Source: Lachnospiraceae bacterium C1.1
GTDB lineage: Bacteria; Bacillota; Clostridia; Lachnospirales; Lachnospiraceae
Direction: 5' to 3'
NCBI GenBank assembly: GCA_030434875.1
Contig: JAUISW010000001.1
Coordinates: 1,313,501-1,377,500 of the forward strand
Length of the DNA stretch: 64,000 bases
This document shows, piece by piece, positions 51,537 through 60,665 of the stretch. The position numbers were made by a program, and so were the translations under genes. Positions within the stretch are counted from its first letter, which is position 1; each line of letters opens with the position of its first letter. The notes beneath the pieces are model-generated. The model worked only from the letters and a program-made list of their open reading frames with translations, was not told where the DNA came from and did not search any database.

Positions 51537-53685
51537 TATATTTCGTTTCCGGGACAAATACTCTGTCCGGAAGAAGTTCCTTTCTTATTTTTGCTGCTGC
51601 TTTGGCTTCATCCATAAATACCTGCTGCGAATTAACAGCAGGATGTCCATACTTTGCAGGTCTTAGATATGAACCGTCAGGCTGTAATACAGAAGCCTTT
51701 ATATTATCGTCAAGTTCTGTCTGAAGAAAATGCCTCAGATCCTCCCTGAGTTCAGCCTTTTCAACCGGGAAGCAGATCTCAACTCTTCGGTCAAGATTAC
51801 GTGGCATCCAGTCTGCAGAACCCATATAAAATTCCTCTCTGCCCTCATTTAAGAAATAGAAAATTCTGCTGTGCTCGAGGAAAAATCCAACTATCGAGCG
51901 TACCGTGATATTTTCGGAAACACCAGGGATACCGACCTTAAGGCAGCATATTCCTCTGACGATCAGGTCTATTTTAACACCCGCTGCCGAAGCCCTGTAT
52001 AAAGCCTCAATAATATCCGGATCACTTACCGAATTCATTTTAGCTATGATATGAGCTTCTCTGCCATTTCTGGCATTCTCCGCCTCACGATCAATGAGAT
52101 AAATAAATCTGTCCTTGAGCCATAAAGGCGCCAATAACAGCCTGTTCCAGGAGATTGGCTCAGAATAACCTGAAAGCATGTTAAATACAGCCGTAGCATC
52201 CTCGCCTATCGGTACTGAACAGGTTAAAAGTCCCATATCAGTATAAAGCTTTGCTGTGGAATCATTGTAGTTTCCGGTACCCAGATGGACATACCTTCTG
52301 ATCCCTTCTTCCTCTCTTCTGACCACAAGTGCGATCTTTGAATGTGTCTTCAGTCCAACCAGTCCGTAAATAACATGACATCCTGCTTTTTCAAGCATCT
52401 TGGCCCAGGTTATATTATGCTCCTCATCAAATCTCGCCTTAAGCTCAACAAGAACAGAAACCTGTTTTCCGTTTTCCGCTGCCTGTGCAAGCGCTGCAAT
52501 GATCGGCGAATTTCCACTGACCCTGTAAAGAGTCATCTTGATAGCAAGTACATCCTTATCTCTGGCAGCTGTCCTGATAAGATCCATTACAGGCTCAAAA
52601 CTGTCATAAGGATGAGAAAGAAGGATATCATGATCCCTGATCTGGCTGAATATATCATCATCATTCATGTACTTGGACTTCTGCGGAATCCATTTAGGAT
52701 GTTTAAGGTTATCAAAACCGTCAATTCCCGTCATTTTCATAAGAAAAGTCAGATCCAGAGGACCATTTATATAATAAATATCAGTGTCTCCCACTTCAAC
52801 TTCTCTTTTTATTATCTCGAGCAGTCCCGGATCCATGGTATTTTCTACTTCAAGTCTGATAACCTCGCCCCACTGGCGTCTCTTTAACTGCCTCTCGATT
52901 TCTTTAAGCAGATCCTCAGCCTCATCTTCATCAATACTCAAATCTGCATTTCTCATTACACGGAAAGGATGAGCGCATACTATATCATAGTTTAAGAAGA
53001 GCTTATCCATATTTCGCTCAATGATCTCCTCGAGTAGGATGAAAGTCTTATTTCCATCACTACCGGGAATCTCAACAAGTCTGGAAAGTACATCCGGAAC
53101 CTGTACCATGGCAAAATCGGTATGCTTTTCCTCATCCCCCTTTGATTTCTTGGTTCTTAATAAAGCCGCTATATTCAAGGATTTATTTCTGACAAGCGGG
53201 AAAGGTCTTGAAGAATCCACAGCCATCGGAGTCAGAACGGGATAAACCTCTTCTTCAAAAAATCTGTCACAGAAATTTTTCTGCCTTTCATCAAGGTCCT
53301 CATGATGCATTACTATAGTTATCCCATTGCTCTTAAGTAGTGGAATAAGTGAGCGGTTATAGGTTGAATACTGCGATTCAACAAATTCATGCGTCACATG
53401 ACTAAGAGCCTCCAATTGCTCTGTTGCAGTCATTCCGGCAATATCGACCTTTTTATAGTCGGCATTTACCATATCCTTAAGAGAGGCAACGCGAACCATG
53501 AAAAATTCATCCAGATTTGACGCGGTTATCGAAAGCATCTTTATTCTTTCAAAAAGAAGCTGGTTTTTATCTCTTGCCTCCCAGAGAACGCGTTCATTGA
53601 ATTTCATCCAGGAAAGCTCGCGGTTCATATAATATTTATGATCACGGAAATCTATAGCATTTTCCTTATTTTTATGAGATGACAT
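51511..53685 (-). CDS. ppk: Polyphosphate kinase
   Basis: This 724-residue PPK1 enzyme reversibly makes polyphosphate from ATP. The N-terminal YYMNRELSWMKFNERVLWEA is diagnostic. The phosphorylated histidine is in GLKTHSKIALVVRREEE. YVHLGTGNYNDSTAKLYTDM and the C-terminal SADWMPRNLDRRVEI are present. ATG 53685 has GGGGGATA upstream, starting 2 bases after the ppx stop. Pairing with Ppx/GppA puts synthesis and breakdown of polyphosphate under one transcript. Confidence 0.95.
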   Translation of the reverse strand: MSSHKNKENAIDFRDHKYYMNRELSWMKFNERVLWEARDKNQLLFERIKMLSITASNLDEFFMVRVASLKDMVNADYKKVDIAGMTATEQLEALSHVTHEFVESQYSTYNRSLIPLLKSNGITIVMHHEDLDERQKNFCDRFFEEEVYPVLTPMAVDSSRPFPLVRNKSLNIAALLRTKKSKGDEEKHTDFAMVQVPDVLSRLVEIPGSDGNKTFILLEEIIERNMDKLFLNYDIVCAHPFRVMRNADLSIDEDEAEDLLKEIERQLKRRQWGEVIRLEVENTMDPGLLEIIKREVEVGDTDIYYINGPLDLTFLMKMTGIDGFDNLKHPKWIPQKSKYMNDDDIFSQIRDHDILLSHPYDSFEPVMDLIRTAARDKDVLAIKMTLYRVSGNSPIIAALAQAAENGKQVSVLVELKARFDEEHNITWAKMLEKAGCHVIYGLVGLKTHSKIALVVRREEEGIRRYVHLGTGNYNDSTAKLYTDMGLLTCSVPIGEDATAVFNMLSGYSEPISWNRLLLAPLWLKDRFIYLIDREAENARNGREAHIIAKMNSVSDPDIIEALYRASAAGVKIDLIVRGICCLKVGIPGVSENITVRSIVGFFLEHSRIFYFLNEGREEFYMGSADWMPRNLDRRVEICFPVEKAELREDLRHFLQTELDDNIKASVLQPDGSYLRPAKYGHPAVNSQQVFMDEAKAAAKIRKELLPDRVFVPETKYNDEKSSNI

Positions 53686-53687
53686 AT

Positions 53688-55232
53688 TTATCTATCCCCC
53701 TTCTTCTTTCTAAGTACCGGTCTGATTCCAAATACTTCTTCAAAAAGCAGTGACTGTTCGAGGAAAAATCCCTTTTCCAAAGCCAGACTGGAATCACATT
53801 CAACGGTCAGGATAAGTTCCTTTTCCTTAAGCTGTGCCTTAACGCTCCTGTAGCGTTTCCTTGGACTCCTGGCCATTCCTGATGCTACCCTCAATATTGC
53901 TGTAAGTTTGGTGACTGTAAGTACTACATCCGAATTGAAATCCCCTTCATTGAATTCATCATAATTTATATCTTTCGGATAAGTATTATAAACCACAGTC
54001 GCTATCATTTCTCTCTCGAGATGTGAAATACCTATTATCTCAGTACCCATGATTATGCTGTAGGAACTTTCTGCCGGTGCCGAAAGCGAAACATAACATC
54101 CGACATCATGAAGTCTTGCAGCGATTCCAAGGAGCAGTCTCTCTCTTTTGCTGAGTCCATGAAGTTTCTTCATGGCATCAAAAATAGCAAGAGCTCCCGC
54201 TTCAAGCTCATCTCCCACACTGCGGCTTCCCTTATATCTTAAAGAAATGTTTTCCGCGCACGAGATAATATCACTCGTGAAATCATGCTCGGATTTAATT
54301 ATTTTAGCTCTTTCCGCATAATCATATGCGATACCATCAGCAAGTGATACACCCGGTATCCATAATTTTTCCGCTGCCGTTATCCTTATAAAATTATTGA
54401 CAAGGATTGCCGACGGCATCAGAAGAGATGCATTTTCTCTCTTTATGCCAAAAGTTTTTGCAGCCTGATCCTGCGGCATTTTTTTAAGGATTTCGACAAA
54501 TTCTAAGAACCTTGCACCAGTAACATATCCGCAATCGACTGCATTGTCTGCCGCTTTAAGCGCAATCGTAGACAGATAATCATCAACAACTATGATATTT
54601 CTGATATCCATCTCAGAAAGATATATTTTTCTAAGATTATGAAGCTCATTATCCACAAGCTCCGACAAGATCTCCTCATATTCAAGATGTCCCGGCTGCA
54701 GAAGTTCGATCCTTGAACGAAGCTTTAGAATACCAAGAGGAATGTTTACCGTACATACCAGCTTCGCATCGTCAAAAAGCGAAACCTGAGTACTTCCGCC
54801 TCCTATATCTATTATTGCTGTTCCTGCACTTATTATATCTGAAAAATATTTGCTCTTTAACGCGATCGATTTATAATCAAGAAAACGCTGCTCAGAGTTA
54901 CTGAGAACATCAATATTCAATCCAGTCCTAAGTTTAATCTGGTCAACAACGATCTTTGTATTCACAGTCTCACGAATCGCTGATGTTCCGTAAGCCTTAT
55001 AATCATCGACCCTGTAAGATTTCATGATCTCAGTATATCCATTGAGTATCTCACAAAGCTCATCCATACGTTCATAGCTTATATGTCCCGTATTATAGGT
55101 CTCTGTACCAAGATCTATCCTGTGTCTTATATAATCGATCTCATGAACACCGTATTTTTTTGAAATCTCAAAAATCTTCATACTAACTTCGTATGAACCA
55201 ACATCAATTGCCGCAAATGTCTTTATCCCCAT
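53688..55232 (-). CDS. Ppx/GppA phosphatase family protein
   Basis: This 514-residue protein has the ASKHA fold of exopolyphosphatase and pppGpp phosphatase: KTFAAIDVGSYEVSMKIFE near the start, GTSAIRETVN and AIIDIGGGSTQVSLFDD. The C-terminal part is an HD-like helical domain with AARLHDVGCYVS. Its position next to ppk suggests exopolyphosphatase, although GppA activity is possible and a rel gene lies elsewhere in the window. It overlaps the DUF815 gene by 29 bases. Confidence 0.88.
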   Translation of the reverse strand: MGIKTFAAIDVGSYEVSMKIFEISKKYGVHEIDYIRHRIDLGTETYNTGHISYERMDELCEILNGYTEIMKSYRVDDYKAYGTSAIRETVNTKIVVDQIKLRTGLNIDVLSNSEQRFLDYKSIALKSKYFSDIISAGTAIIDIGGGSTQVSLFDDAKLVCTVNIPLGILKLRSRIELLQPGHLEYEEILSELVDNELHNLRKIYLSEMDIRNIIVVDDYLSTIALKAADNAVDCGYVTGARFLEFVEILKKMPQDQAAKTFGIKRENASLLMPSAILVNNFIRITAAEKLWIPGVSLADGIAYDYAERAKIIKSEHDFTSDIISCAENISLRYKGSRSVGDELEAGALAIFDAMKKLHGLSKRERLLLGIAARLHDVGCYVSLSAPAESSYSIIMGTEIIGISHLEREMIATVVYNTYPKDINYDEFNEGDFNSDVVLTVTKLTAILRVASGMARSPRKRYRSVKAQLKEKELILTVECDSSLALEKGFFLEQSLLFEEVFGIRPVLRKKKGDR

Positions 55233-56538
55233 AACTTAAATCCCCCAGACAATAATCAATAAACTGTTCAGCCGTACGGCCGCTCATTCCGCCGTTTCTC
55301 AGCTCCCATTTATTTGCCTCTGCCAAAAGTTCGGCTTCGCTCATTTTAACTCCGCTTCTTTCAGCTATTGATTTGACTATCTCATTAAACTCCCTTTTAC
55401 CCGGTCTTCCAAAATATATCTTAACCCCGAATCTCGCCGACAGGGAAAGCTTCTCCTGAACTGTATCGCTGGCATGAAGATCGTCATCCTTTCGAACATC
55501 AAGTTTATCCCCAAAATTCTCATGAATAAGATGACGCCTGTTCGAACTTGCATATATGAGCACGTTATCGGGCTTTTTCTCAAGTCCGCCTTCAATAATA
55601 GCCTTGAGATACTTGTATTCAGTCTCTTCATCCTCAAACGAAAGATCGTCCATATAAAGGATAAACTTATAATTCCTGTTCTTTATCTGGGCGATCACAT
55701 CATTTATATCCTTGAACTGATGTCTGTATACTTCTATCATTCTGAGTCCTTCAGGATAATATCTGTTGAGGATTCCTTTAACAGAAGAAGACTTACCCGT
55801 TCCGGCATCTCCAAACATCAGCACATTATTTGCCTTACGCCCTGCAAGAAAGGCCTCTGTATTATAAGTGAGCTGCTTTTTCTGGGCATCTATTCCGATC
55901 AGATCATCAAGATTCACATGTTTTACCCTTGTGATCGGTACAATGATAGTCTTTCCCTCGTTATCATGCTCGATCCTGAATGCCTTGTGAAGTCCGAATT
56001 TTCCCACTCCAAAATCTCTGTAGAAAGCTCTCATCTGCGTTAAGAATTCATCATTATCCGCTGCCGACTCAAGACTTAAGGCCGTCTCGCAGATCCTGTC
56101 CCTAATCCTCCTGTTGAATAATGCCCCATCTGAATTTGATGCTTTATATTCTTTAGTAAAAGAAAATGCATTGATCTGAAGAAAGCTGTCGATTTTATCA
56201 AGATCCCATCCAAAACATTCACGAAATATTGCAAAATCATGTTTTGCAACTTCATTCAGACTTCCGTCTATAGCATCTTTCTTCTCACTGGCTACGCTGA
56301 ATGCATTTTCAGAGCTTACAAGATAAAGAGTAAGAAAACAATGCCAGAGATTCCCATCAAAGCCATAGGTTCCGGCTATCTCTAAAAGTTCTCCGGAAGA
56401 GCTGGAAGCCTTCCTTGTAAGTTCTTCCAGACTGTTCTCCGGATTACGCTTCGTACATTTCTTATAAAGCTCAGCTATATCATTAAAAAGTTCTTTATAA
56501 TCAAAGTCCCTGTATAAAATAAGCTCATCCGTTTTCAT
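55204..56538 (-). CDS. DUF815-family AAA ATPase
   Basis: This 444-residue protein has a helical N-terminal half without recognised motifs and a C-terminal P-loop ATPase of the DUF815 family. Walker A is FGDAGTGKSSSVKGIL and Walker B ILYMDDLSFED. YASSNRRHLIHENFGD (sensor 1-like) and a C-terminal lid with RNGGMSGRTAEQFID follow. The family's function is unknown. Its overlap with ppx and the close spacing of pheA upstream place it in the polyphosphate cluster. ATG 56538 has AAGGGAA upstream. Confidence 0.87.
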   Translation of the reverse strand: MKTDELILYRDFDYKELFNDIAELYKKCTKRNPENSLEELTRKASSSSGELLEIAGTYGFDGNLWHCFLTLYLVSSENAFSVASEKKDAIDGSLNEVAKHDFAIFRECFGWDLDKIDSFLQINAFSFTKEYKASNSDGALFNRRIRDRICETALSLESAADNDEFLTQMRAFYRDFGVGKFGLHKAFRIEHDNEGKTIIVPITRVKHVNLDDLIGIDAQKKQLTYNTEAFLAGRKANNVLMFGDAGTGKSSSVKGILNRYYPEGLRMIEVYRHQFKDINDVIAQIKNRNYKFILYMDDLSFEDEETEYKYLKAIIEGGLEKKPDNVLIYASSNRRHLIHENFGDKLDVRKDDDLHASDTVQEKLSLSARFGVKIYFGRPGKREFNEIVKSIAERSGVKMSEAELLAEANKWELRNGGMSGRTAEQFIDYCLGDLSYGDKDICGN

Positions 56539-56565
56539 TATTAATTCCCTTCTTATGCAAAAATT

Positions 56566-57693
56566 TTAGTAATTTCCAAGAATTCTCATATTTCCCGACT
56601 CTTCTCTTAAACCTCTTAGGGCATTTCTGACCGCAGGATCAGCAAGATTTCCCTCAAAATCTATAAAGAAGCGATATTCCCATGGTCTGTCCTTTATCGG
56701 ACGGCTTTCTATCTTAGTCATATTAAGACCATTATAAATAATGTGCGAAAGTATAGAATAAAGAGAGCCGCTCTGGTGTGATATTTCAAAACAGATACTT
56801 ATTCTTGTTGCATTTTTTATAAACACTTTCTGGTTGGTAACAATTATGAATCTTGTAGAATTTCCATCACTCTTATTAATATCCCTCATAAGGATCTCGA
56901 GACCATAGGCCTTTGCCGCTCTTGCCCCTGCGATTGCAGCCTGGGATCTGTCATTTTCATCATGGATCTTCTTTGCTGCCATTGCAGTGTTAGCATAGCT
57001 TATTTCCTTCCAGCCTTCGTGATCCGTGAGGAAATCCTCGCATTGCATAAGTGCCTGAGGATGTGAAAAAACAGTTTTTATCTCTGAAAGCTTTGTTCCG
57101 GGAATTCCCAGCAGACAGTTATCTATTGCAATTATCTGTTCTGCAACTATATAATTTTCAAATTCCGTAAGCAGATCATAATTTGCACTGACTATTCCGG
57201 CTGAGGAATTTTCAATCGGAAGGACCGCATAATCCGCCGTTCCCTCATCAATTGATCTCATGGCATCTCTGAAGGTTTTAACTGAATGGGCATGAACATT
57301 TTCACCAAAATATGCGATCATTGCCGCCTCGGAATAAGCACCGTTTATCCCCTGATAAACAACCCTCGCATTTTCCTTGTCAAGTCCGTCTATAGCAATA
57401 AAAGGCAGTTTTCTTTTTGCTCCCTTTTCTTCAAGAAGCGCATACTGCCTTTTCCTGCTCATAGCCATAATTTCAGAAAAAAGTTCAACTGCTCCGATCG
57501 AATTGAACTCATTCTTTGTCATATTCTTTATTTTTTCAAGCTTGGATTTTTCCCTCTCGGGGTCATATACATTCTTTCCGCTCTGGATCTTATCCAAGGC
57601 CACCTTTTCGGCAACGTCCATTCTTTCCTCGTAAAGACGTACGATCTCCGCATCTATTCTGTCTATTTCTTTTCTGTATTCTTCAAGTCCCAT
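56566..57693 (-). CDS. pheA: Chorismate mutase/prephenate dehydratase
   Basis: This 375-residue P-protein carries two steps of phenylalanine synthesis. Residues 1-90 are an AroQ chorismate mutase (LEEYRKEIDRIDAEIVRLYE). Residues about 108-285 are prephenate dehydratase (VVYQGINGAYSEAAMIAYFG, PIENSSAGIV, GNSTRFIIVTNQ with the catalytic Thr-Arg-Phe). The last 90 residues are an ACT domain (QSGSLYSILSHI and KIESRPI) for feedback by phenylalanine. ATG 57693 has CTGGAGG upstream. The leader contains a structured element but no Phe-rich leader peptide. Confidence 0.95.
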   Translation of the reverse strand: MGLEEYRKEIDRIDAEIVRLYEERMDVAEKVALDKIQSGKNVYDPEREKSKLEKIKNMTKNEFNSIGAVELFSEIMAMSRKRQYALLEEKGAKRKLPFIAIDGLDKENARVVYQGINGAYSEAAMIAYFGENVHAHSVKTFRDAMRSIDEGTADYAVLPIENSSAGIVSANYDLLTEFENYIVAEQIIAIDNCLLGIPGTKLSEIKTVFSHPQALMQCEDFLTDHEGWKEISYANTAMAAKKIHDENDRSQAAIAGARAAKAYGLEILMRDINKSDGNSTRFIIVTNQKVFIKNATRISICFEISHQSGSLYSILSHIIYNGLNMTKIESRPIKDRPWEYRFFIDFEGNLADPAVRNALRGLREESGNMRILGNY

Positions 57694-57734
57694 GTTATCC
57701 TCCAGATAGCTTAAGTTTCCATTTTCCCTTTTTT

Positions 57735-57880
57735 GTAACTGTTCACACCTTGCAGGTGCTCACAGTTACGGGATTTGCCCATTTTAAGATTGCCTACGGC
57801 AATGGGGCAAATCCCAGTTTCCTGCTTTATGTATTCTTACGCTCAGCGCAGCAAGTGCGCAGAGCTGTGTGAACAGTAAC
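57735..57880. repeat. Dispersed hairpin element, copy B (cloverleaf-like)
   Basis: An outer stem GTAACTGTTCACAC (57735-57748) with GTGTGAACAGTAAC (57867-57880) encloses three hairpins: CACCT-TGC-AGGTG (57746-57758), GGGATTTGCCC/GGGCAAATCCC (57770-57780 with 57805-57815) containing ATTGCC-TAC-GGCAAT, and CTCAGCGCA-GCAAG-TGCGCAGAG (57842-57864). The first half is clearly related to 11256-11350. It lies between the divergent pheA and DUF5050 genes. The rest of the gap is the DUF5050 promoter and the pheA leader. Confidence 0.75.
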
Positions 57881-57919
57881 CCTTTTTTACATTTTAATAC
57901 ATTCAATTATAAAACACAA

Positions 57920-57948
57920 TTGAAAACAAAGCCCCTAAAGCTTATAAT
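57920..57948 (+). promoter_or_regulatory. Promoter of the DUF5050 gene
   Basis: TTGAAA (57920-57925) and TATAAT (57943-57948) are exactly 17 bases apart. The ribosome site GAGGGGGTG follows within 25 bases, so the leader is very short. Confidence 0.75.
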
Positions 57949-57972
57949 TATACTATAAGAGGGGGTGTTGAA

Positions 57973-59001
57973 ATGAAGTCGAAATCTGCTTTCGTGCTTG
58001 GCTGCATTTTTGCAGTCATTGCCGTCATAATGATACTTGTGGTTCTGTTCTCGAAAATCCCGGAAAATCCGCCTGGTACTTTAGGCAATACTGCCGGAAA
58101 TATTCTCAATAAAGGCCTTTTCGCCGAAGCCAATGGCCGTGTCTATTTTTCAAACGGTGCTGATAACGGTTCTCTTTACAGCATGAATCCCGATGAATCA
58201 AAAGTAAAAAAATTAATTAATCATGATATTTGTTTTATAAATGCCGCTGGGAATTATTTATATTATTACGAATTAAACGACAATAATACGGGTGCATTTG
58301 CCTTTCTCGGACGAAATATGGGAATATACCGTTCAGACATTAAAGGAGGCGGAAGCTACTGTCTCCAGAAGGCTCCTGTTAAATATATATGTCTGGCTGA
58401 CAATGATATTTACTATGAATACTTCACAAATAGAGCCACTAACAGCTCCGAAGACTCCGGAATAGGTCTTTACTCTATAACCATACAGAAAAAGGGCCGC
58501 ACTCTTTTGAGTGAGGACCCCGTTATCCCTGCCAATATACTTAATGGTCAGATTTATTATGCGGGACAGTCCGAAGACCATGACCTGCATGCTTTTTCCA
58601 TTGATTCAAAAGATGACAATATAGTCATTGAAGGCAGTTTCTGGAACCCGATCATCTACAACTCATACGTTTACTATATGAATCCTTCAAAGGATTACAG
58701 ACTCTGCAGAAGGGAATTTCCTGAGGGTGATGAAGAAATTCTTACCGATGACCGCATTGACTGCTATAATATTGCCTCTGATGACAAGATATACTATCAG
58801 AAAAACTCAAAAGAAGAATCTGAGCTCGCCCTGAAACGTATGAATCTCGACGGTAGTGATCAGGAGATCGTCCTAAACGGAAATTTCACTAACATAAACG
58901 TAAGCTCGAAATACGTTTACTTTTCGCTTTTCACAGACAGAACGATCACCTATCACCAGGCTGTAGGGGGGCCGGTAAATCCGGAGCCCTTTAATCCATG
59001 A
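57973..59001 (+). CDS. Membrane-anchored DUF5050 protein
   Basis: This 342-residue protein has one N-terminal membrane helix (AFVLGCIFAVIAVIMILVVL) and an outward domain rich in repeated strands such as GRVYFSNGADNGSLYSMNPD, NGQIYYAGQSEDHDLHAFSI and DDKIYYQKNS. The YY-x-N-x-D-x-x-x-L pattern is that of DUF5050, thought to fold as a beta propeller. Its function is unknown, possibly surface binding or sensing. It has its own strong promoter. Its stop codon abuts that of pyrI on the other strand. Confidence 0.8.
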   Translation: MKSKSAFVLGCIFAVIAVIMILVVLFSKIPENPPGTLGNTAGNILNKGLFAEANGRVYFSNGADNGSLYSMNPDESKVKKLINHDICFINAAGNYLYYYELNDNNTGAFAFLGRNMGIYRSDIKGGGSYCLQKAPVKYICLADNDIYYEYFTNRATNSSEDSGIGLYSITIQKKGRTLLSEDPVIPANILNGQIYYAGQSEDHDLHAFSIDSKDDNIVIEGSFWNPIIYNSYVYYMNPSKDYRLCRREFPEGDEEILTDDRIDCYNIASDDKIYYQKNSKEESELALKRMNLDGSDQEIVLNGNFTNINVSSKYVYFSLFTDRTITYHQAVGGPVNPEPFNP

Positions 59002-59457
59002 TCACTCTCCGCAATTATCTGTCCATTCAGCCTCACAGTAATGGCATCTATAGGTTCCGTTACTGGCATCCGAAAGATAAAAAATGCTGTCCAACTGATG
59101 TTCTACGGAAGTGATACATCTTGGATTTTTGCATTTAATTACATTTCTTATCTCCTTAGGGAAATCAAGCTTCGGCTTATCTATGATCTCGCCATCCTTG
59201 ATCACATCGACTGTTGCGGTGTGGTCGAGGAAGGCGATTATATTTGTATCAAACTCATCTATAGGACATTCTACCTTTATGATATCCTTGCGTCCCATCT
59301 TTTTTGAAGAAGCATTTTTGATCAGTGCTACACAGTAATCGCTCTTATCAAGACCAAGATAATGATAAAGATCCATTCCTCGTCCCTGATGGATATGATC
59401 AATAACAAAACCTTCCTGTATCTTTCCTACATTAAGTTTATATTCTTTTTTCTCCAT
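59002..59457 (-). CDS. pyrI: Aspartate carbamoyltransferase regulatory subunit
   Basis: This 151-residue regulatory chain binds nucleotides and holds the catalytic trimers together. The N-terminal allosteric domain starts LNVGKIQEGFVIDHIHQGRG. The C-terminal zinc domain has four cysteines, in CKNPRC and CHYC. Length matches E. coli PyrI (153). Its presence implies allosteric control of the pathway by nucleotides. ATG 59457 has AGGAGGG upstream, 20 bases after pyrB. Confidence 0.95.
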   Translation of the reverse strand: MEKKEYKLNVGKIQEGFVIDHIHQGRGMDLYHYLGLDKSDYCVALIKNASSKKMGRKDIIKVECPIDEFDTNIIAFLDHTATVDVIKDGEIIDKPKLDFPKEIRNVIKCKNPRCITSVEHQLDSIFYLSDASNGTYRCHYCEAEWTDNCGE

Positions 59458-59477
59458 TGTTCATTCCCTCCTGAACT

Positions 59478-60395
59478 TCAGACCCTGATATTCAAAAGAT
59501 CAAGTATCAGCGCCATTCGGATATACATGCCGTATTTTACCTGTTTGAAATAAACAGCTCTCGGATCATCATCCACTTCCGTTGCTATTTCGTTTACTCT
59601 CGGCAGCGGGTGAAGCACAAGCATATCCTTGCTCGCAAGAGACATCTTCTTTTTATCGAGGATATAGAAATCTTTGAGTCTTACATAATCTTCTTCATTG
59701 AAGAATCTTTCTCTCTGTACTCGTGTCATGTAAAGGATATCAAGCTCTCCGATCACATCTTCAAGCCTTGTCACTTCTCTGAATTCAATATTTTTAGCCT
59801 TGAGGACATCGTCCCTTATATAACTGGGCAGAGTAAGCTCCTTAGGTGAGATAAAAATAAATTTTATGTTTTCATATCTTACAAGTGCGTTAATTAAAGA
59901 ATGAACTGTACGGCCGAATTTTAAATCTCCGCACATTCCGTATGTCAGATTATTGAGATGACCTTTTAAGGAACGAATCGTCATTAGATCTGTAAATGTC
60001 TGTGTGGGGTGCTGATGACCACCATCACCTGCGTTAATGATAGGAATTCCTGATTTTTCTGCTGCAACCATCGGTGCACCTTCTTTAGGATGTCTCATAG
60101 CTGCAATATCTGCAAAACTTGAAATAACACGAATTGTATCGGCAACTGTTTCTCCCTTTGTCGCCGAAGAAGAATCCGCCGAATGAAATCCCATTGTCTT
60201 TCCTCCGAGCCTCAACATTGCAGTCTCAAAAGAAAGTCTTGTTCTCGTTGATGGTTCATAAAATAGAGTTGCAAGTATCTTTCCATCACACGCATGCGCA
60301 TATTTTTCCGGATTCGCCATAATATCTGATGCCGTATCCATAAGTGCGTCTAGCTCGTTTGCCGTATAGTCCAGAGGACTCATAACATTTTTCAT
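59478..60395 (-). CDS. pyrB: Aspartate carbamoyltransferase catalytic subunit
   Basis: This 305-residue enzyme joins carbamoyl phosphate and aspartate in pyrimidine synthesis. Motifs are the carbamoyl phosphate site [39 protein letters not shown] and the ending [21 protein letters not shown] chose ATG 60395 ([10 protein letters not shown]), which gives the family length. The frame extends to a TTG inside the upstream hairpin, an unlikely start. With pyrI it forms the two-gene aspartate transcarbamylase operon. Confidence 0.93.
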   Translation of the reverse strand: MKNVMSPLDYTANELDALMDTASDIMANPEKYAHACDGKILATLFYEPSTRTRLSFETAMLRLGGKTMGFHSADSSSATKGETVADTIRVISSFADIAAMRHPKEGAPMVAAEKSGIPIINAGDGGHQHPTQTFTDLMTIRSLKGHLNNLTYGMCGDLKFGRTVHSLINALVRYENIKFIFISPKELTLPSYIRDDVLKAKNIEFREVTRLEDVIGELDILYMTRVQRERFFNEEDYVRLKDFYILDKKKMSLASKDMLVLHPLPRVNEIATEVDDDPRAVYFKQVKYGMYIRMALILDLLNIRV

Positions 60396-60424
60396 TCCGC
60401 TATCTGCCTTTCCTTCCGAATTAA

Positions 60425-60451
60425 GGCACACTTTGAAATCCAAAGTGTGCC
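60425..60451 (-). promoter_or_regulatory. Perfect hairpin in the pyrBI leader
   Basis: GGCACACTTTG and CAAAGTGTGCC form a perfect 11-bp inverted repeat with a 5-base loop, 30 bases before the pyrB ATG and just inside the predicted transcript. No T run follows and no PyrR-type sequence is seen, so it is an operator or mRNA structure of unknown role. Confidence 0.6.
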
Positions 60452-60470
60452 TCGTTATCTTTTCTGATTT

Positions 60471-60499
60471 ATTGTACCTAAATACGTTCAGTATTTCAA
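60471..60499 (-). promoter_or_regulatory. pyrBI promoter
   Basis: TTGAAA (60494-60499) and TACAAT (60471-60476) on the minus strand are 17 bases apart, giving a start near 60464 and placing the 11-bp hairpin at the beginning of the mRNA. Confidence 0.75.
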
Positions 60500-60535
60500 T
60501 AGTTTTTTCTGAATCATAAAAGCGAAGATAATAAA

Positions 60536-60665
60536 GAATCCTGCTCCGCAGGATTCTCCGCGCAAGCGCGGGAGCCGCAGGCTCTTCCTATCCGCGCTTG
60601 ACGCATCATACGCACGCAGTGCGTTTTTTGCATTATGGGAAATTCCATCGGAATTTCCTATAATG
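60536..60665. repeat. Array of five consecutive hairpins
   Basis: Between the cyclase gene and the pyrB promoter lie GAATCCTGC-TCC-GCAGGATTC (60536-60556), CCGCGC-AA-GCGCGG (60558-60571), GAGCC-GCA-GGCTC (60572-60584), CGCAC-GCA-GTGCG followed by T6 (60611-60629), and CATTAT/ATAATG around GGAAATTCC-ATC-GGAATTTCC (60631-60665). All stems are perfect and nearly touch. The style matches 15654-15850. Only one has a T run. Confidence 0.75.

Noticed and set aside
57694..57900. Phenylalanine attenuation leader before pheA
   Set aside because: No short frame rich in Phe codons and no terminator hairpin with a T run is present. The structures belong to the dispersed element.
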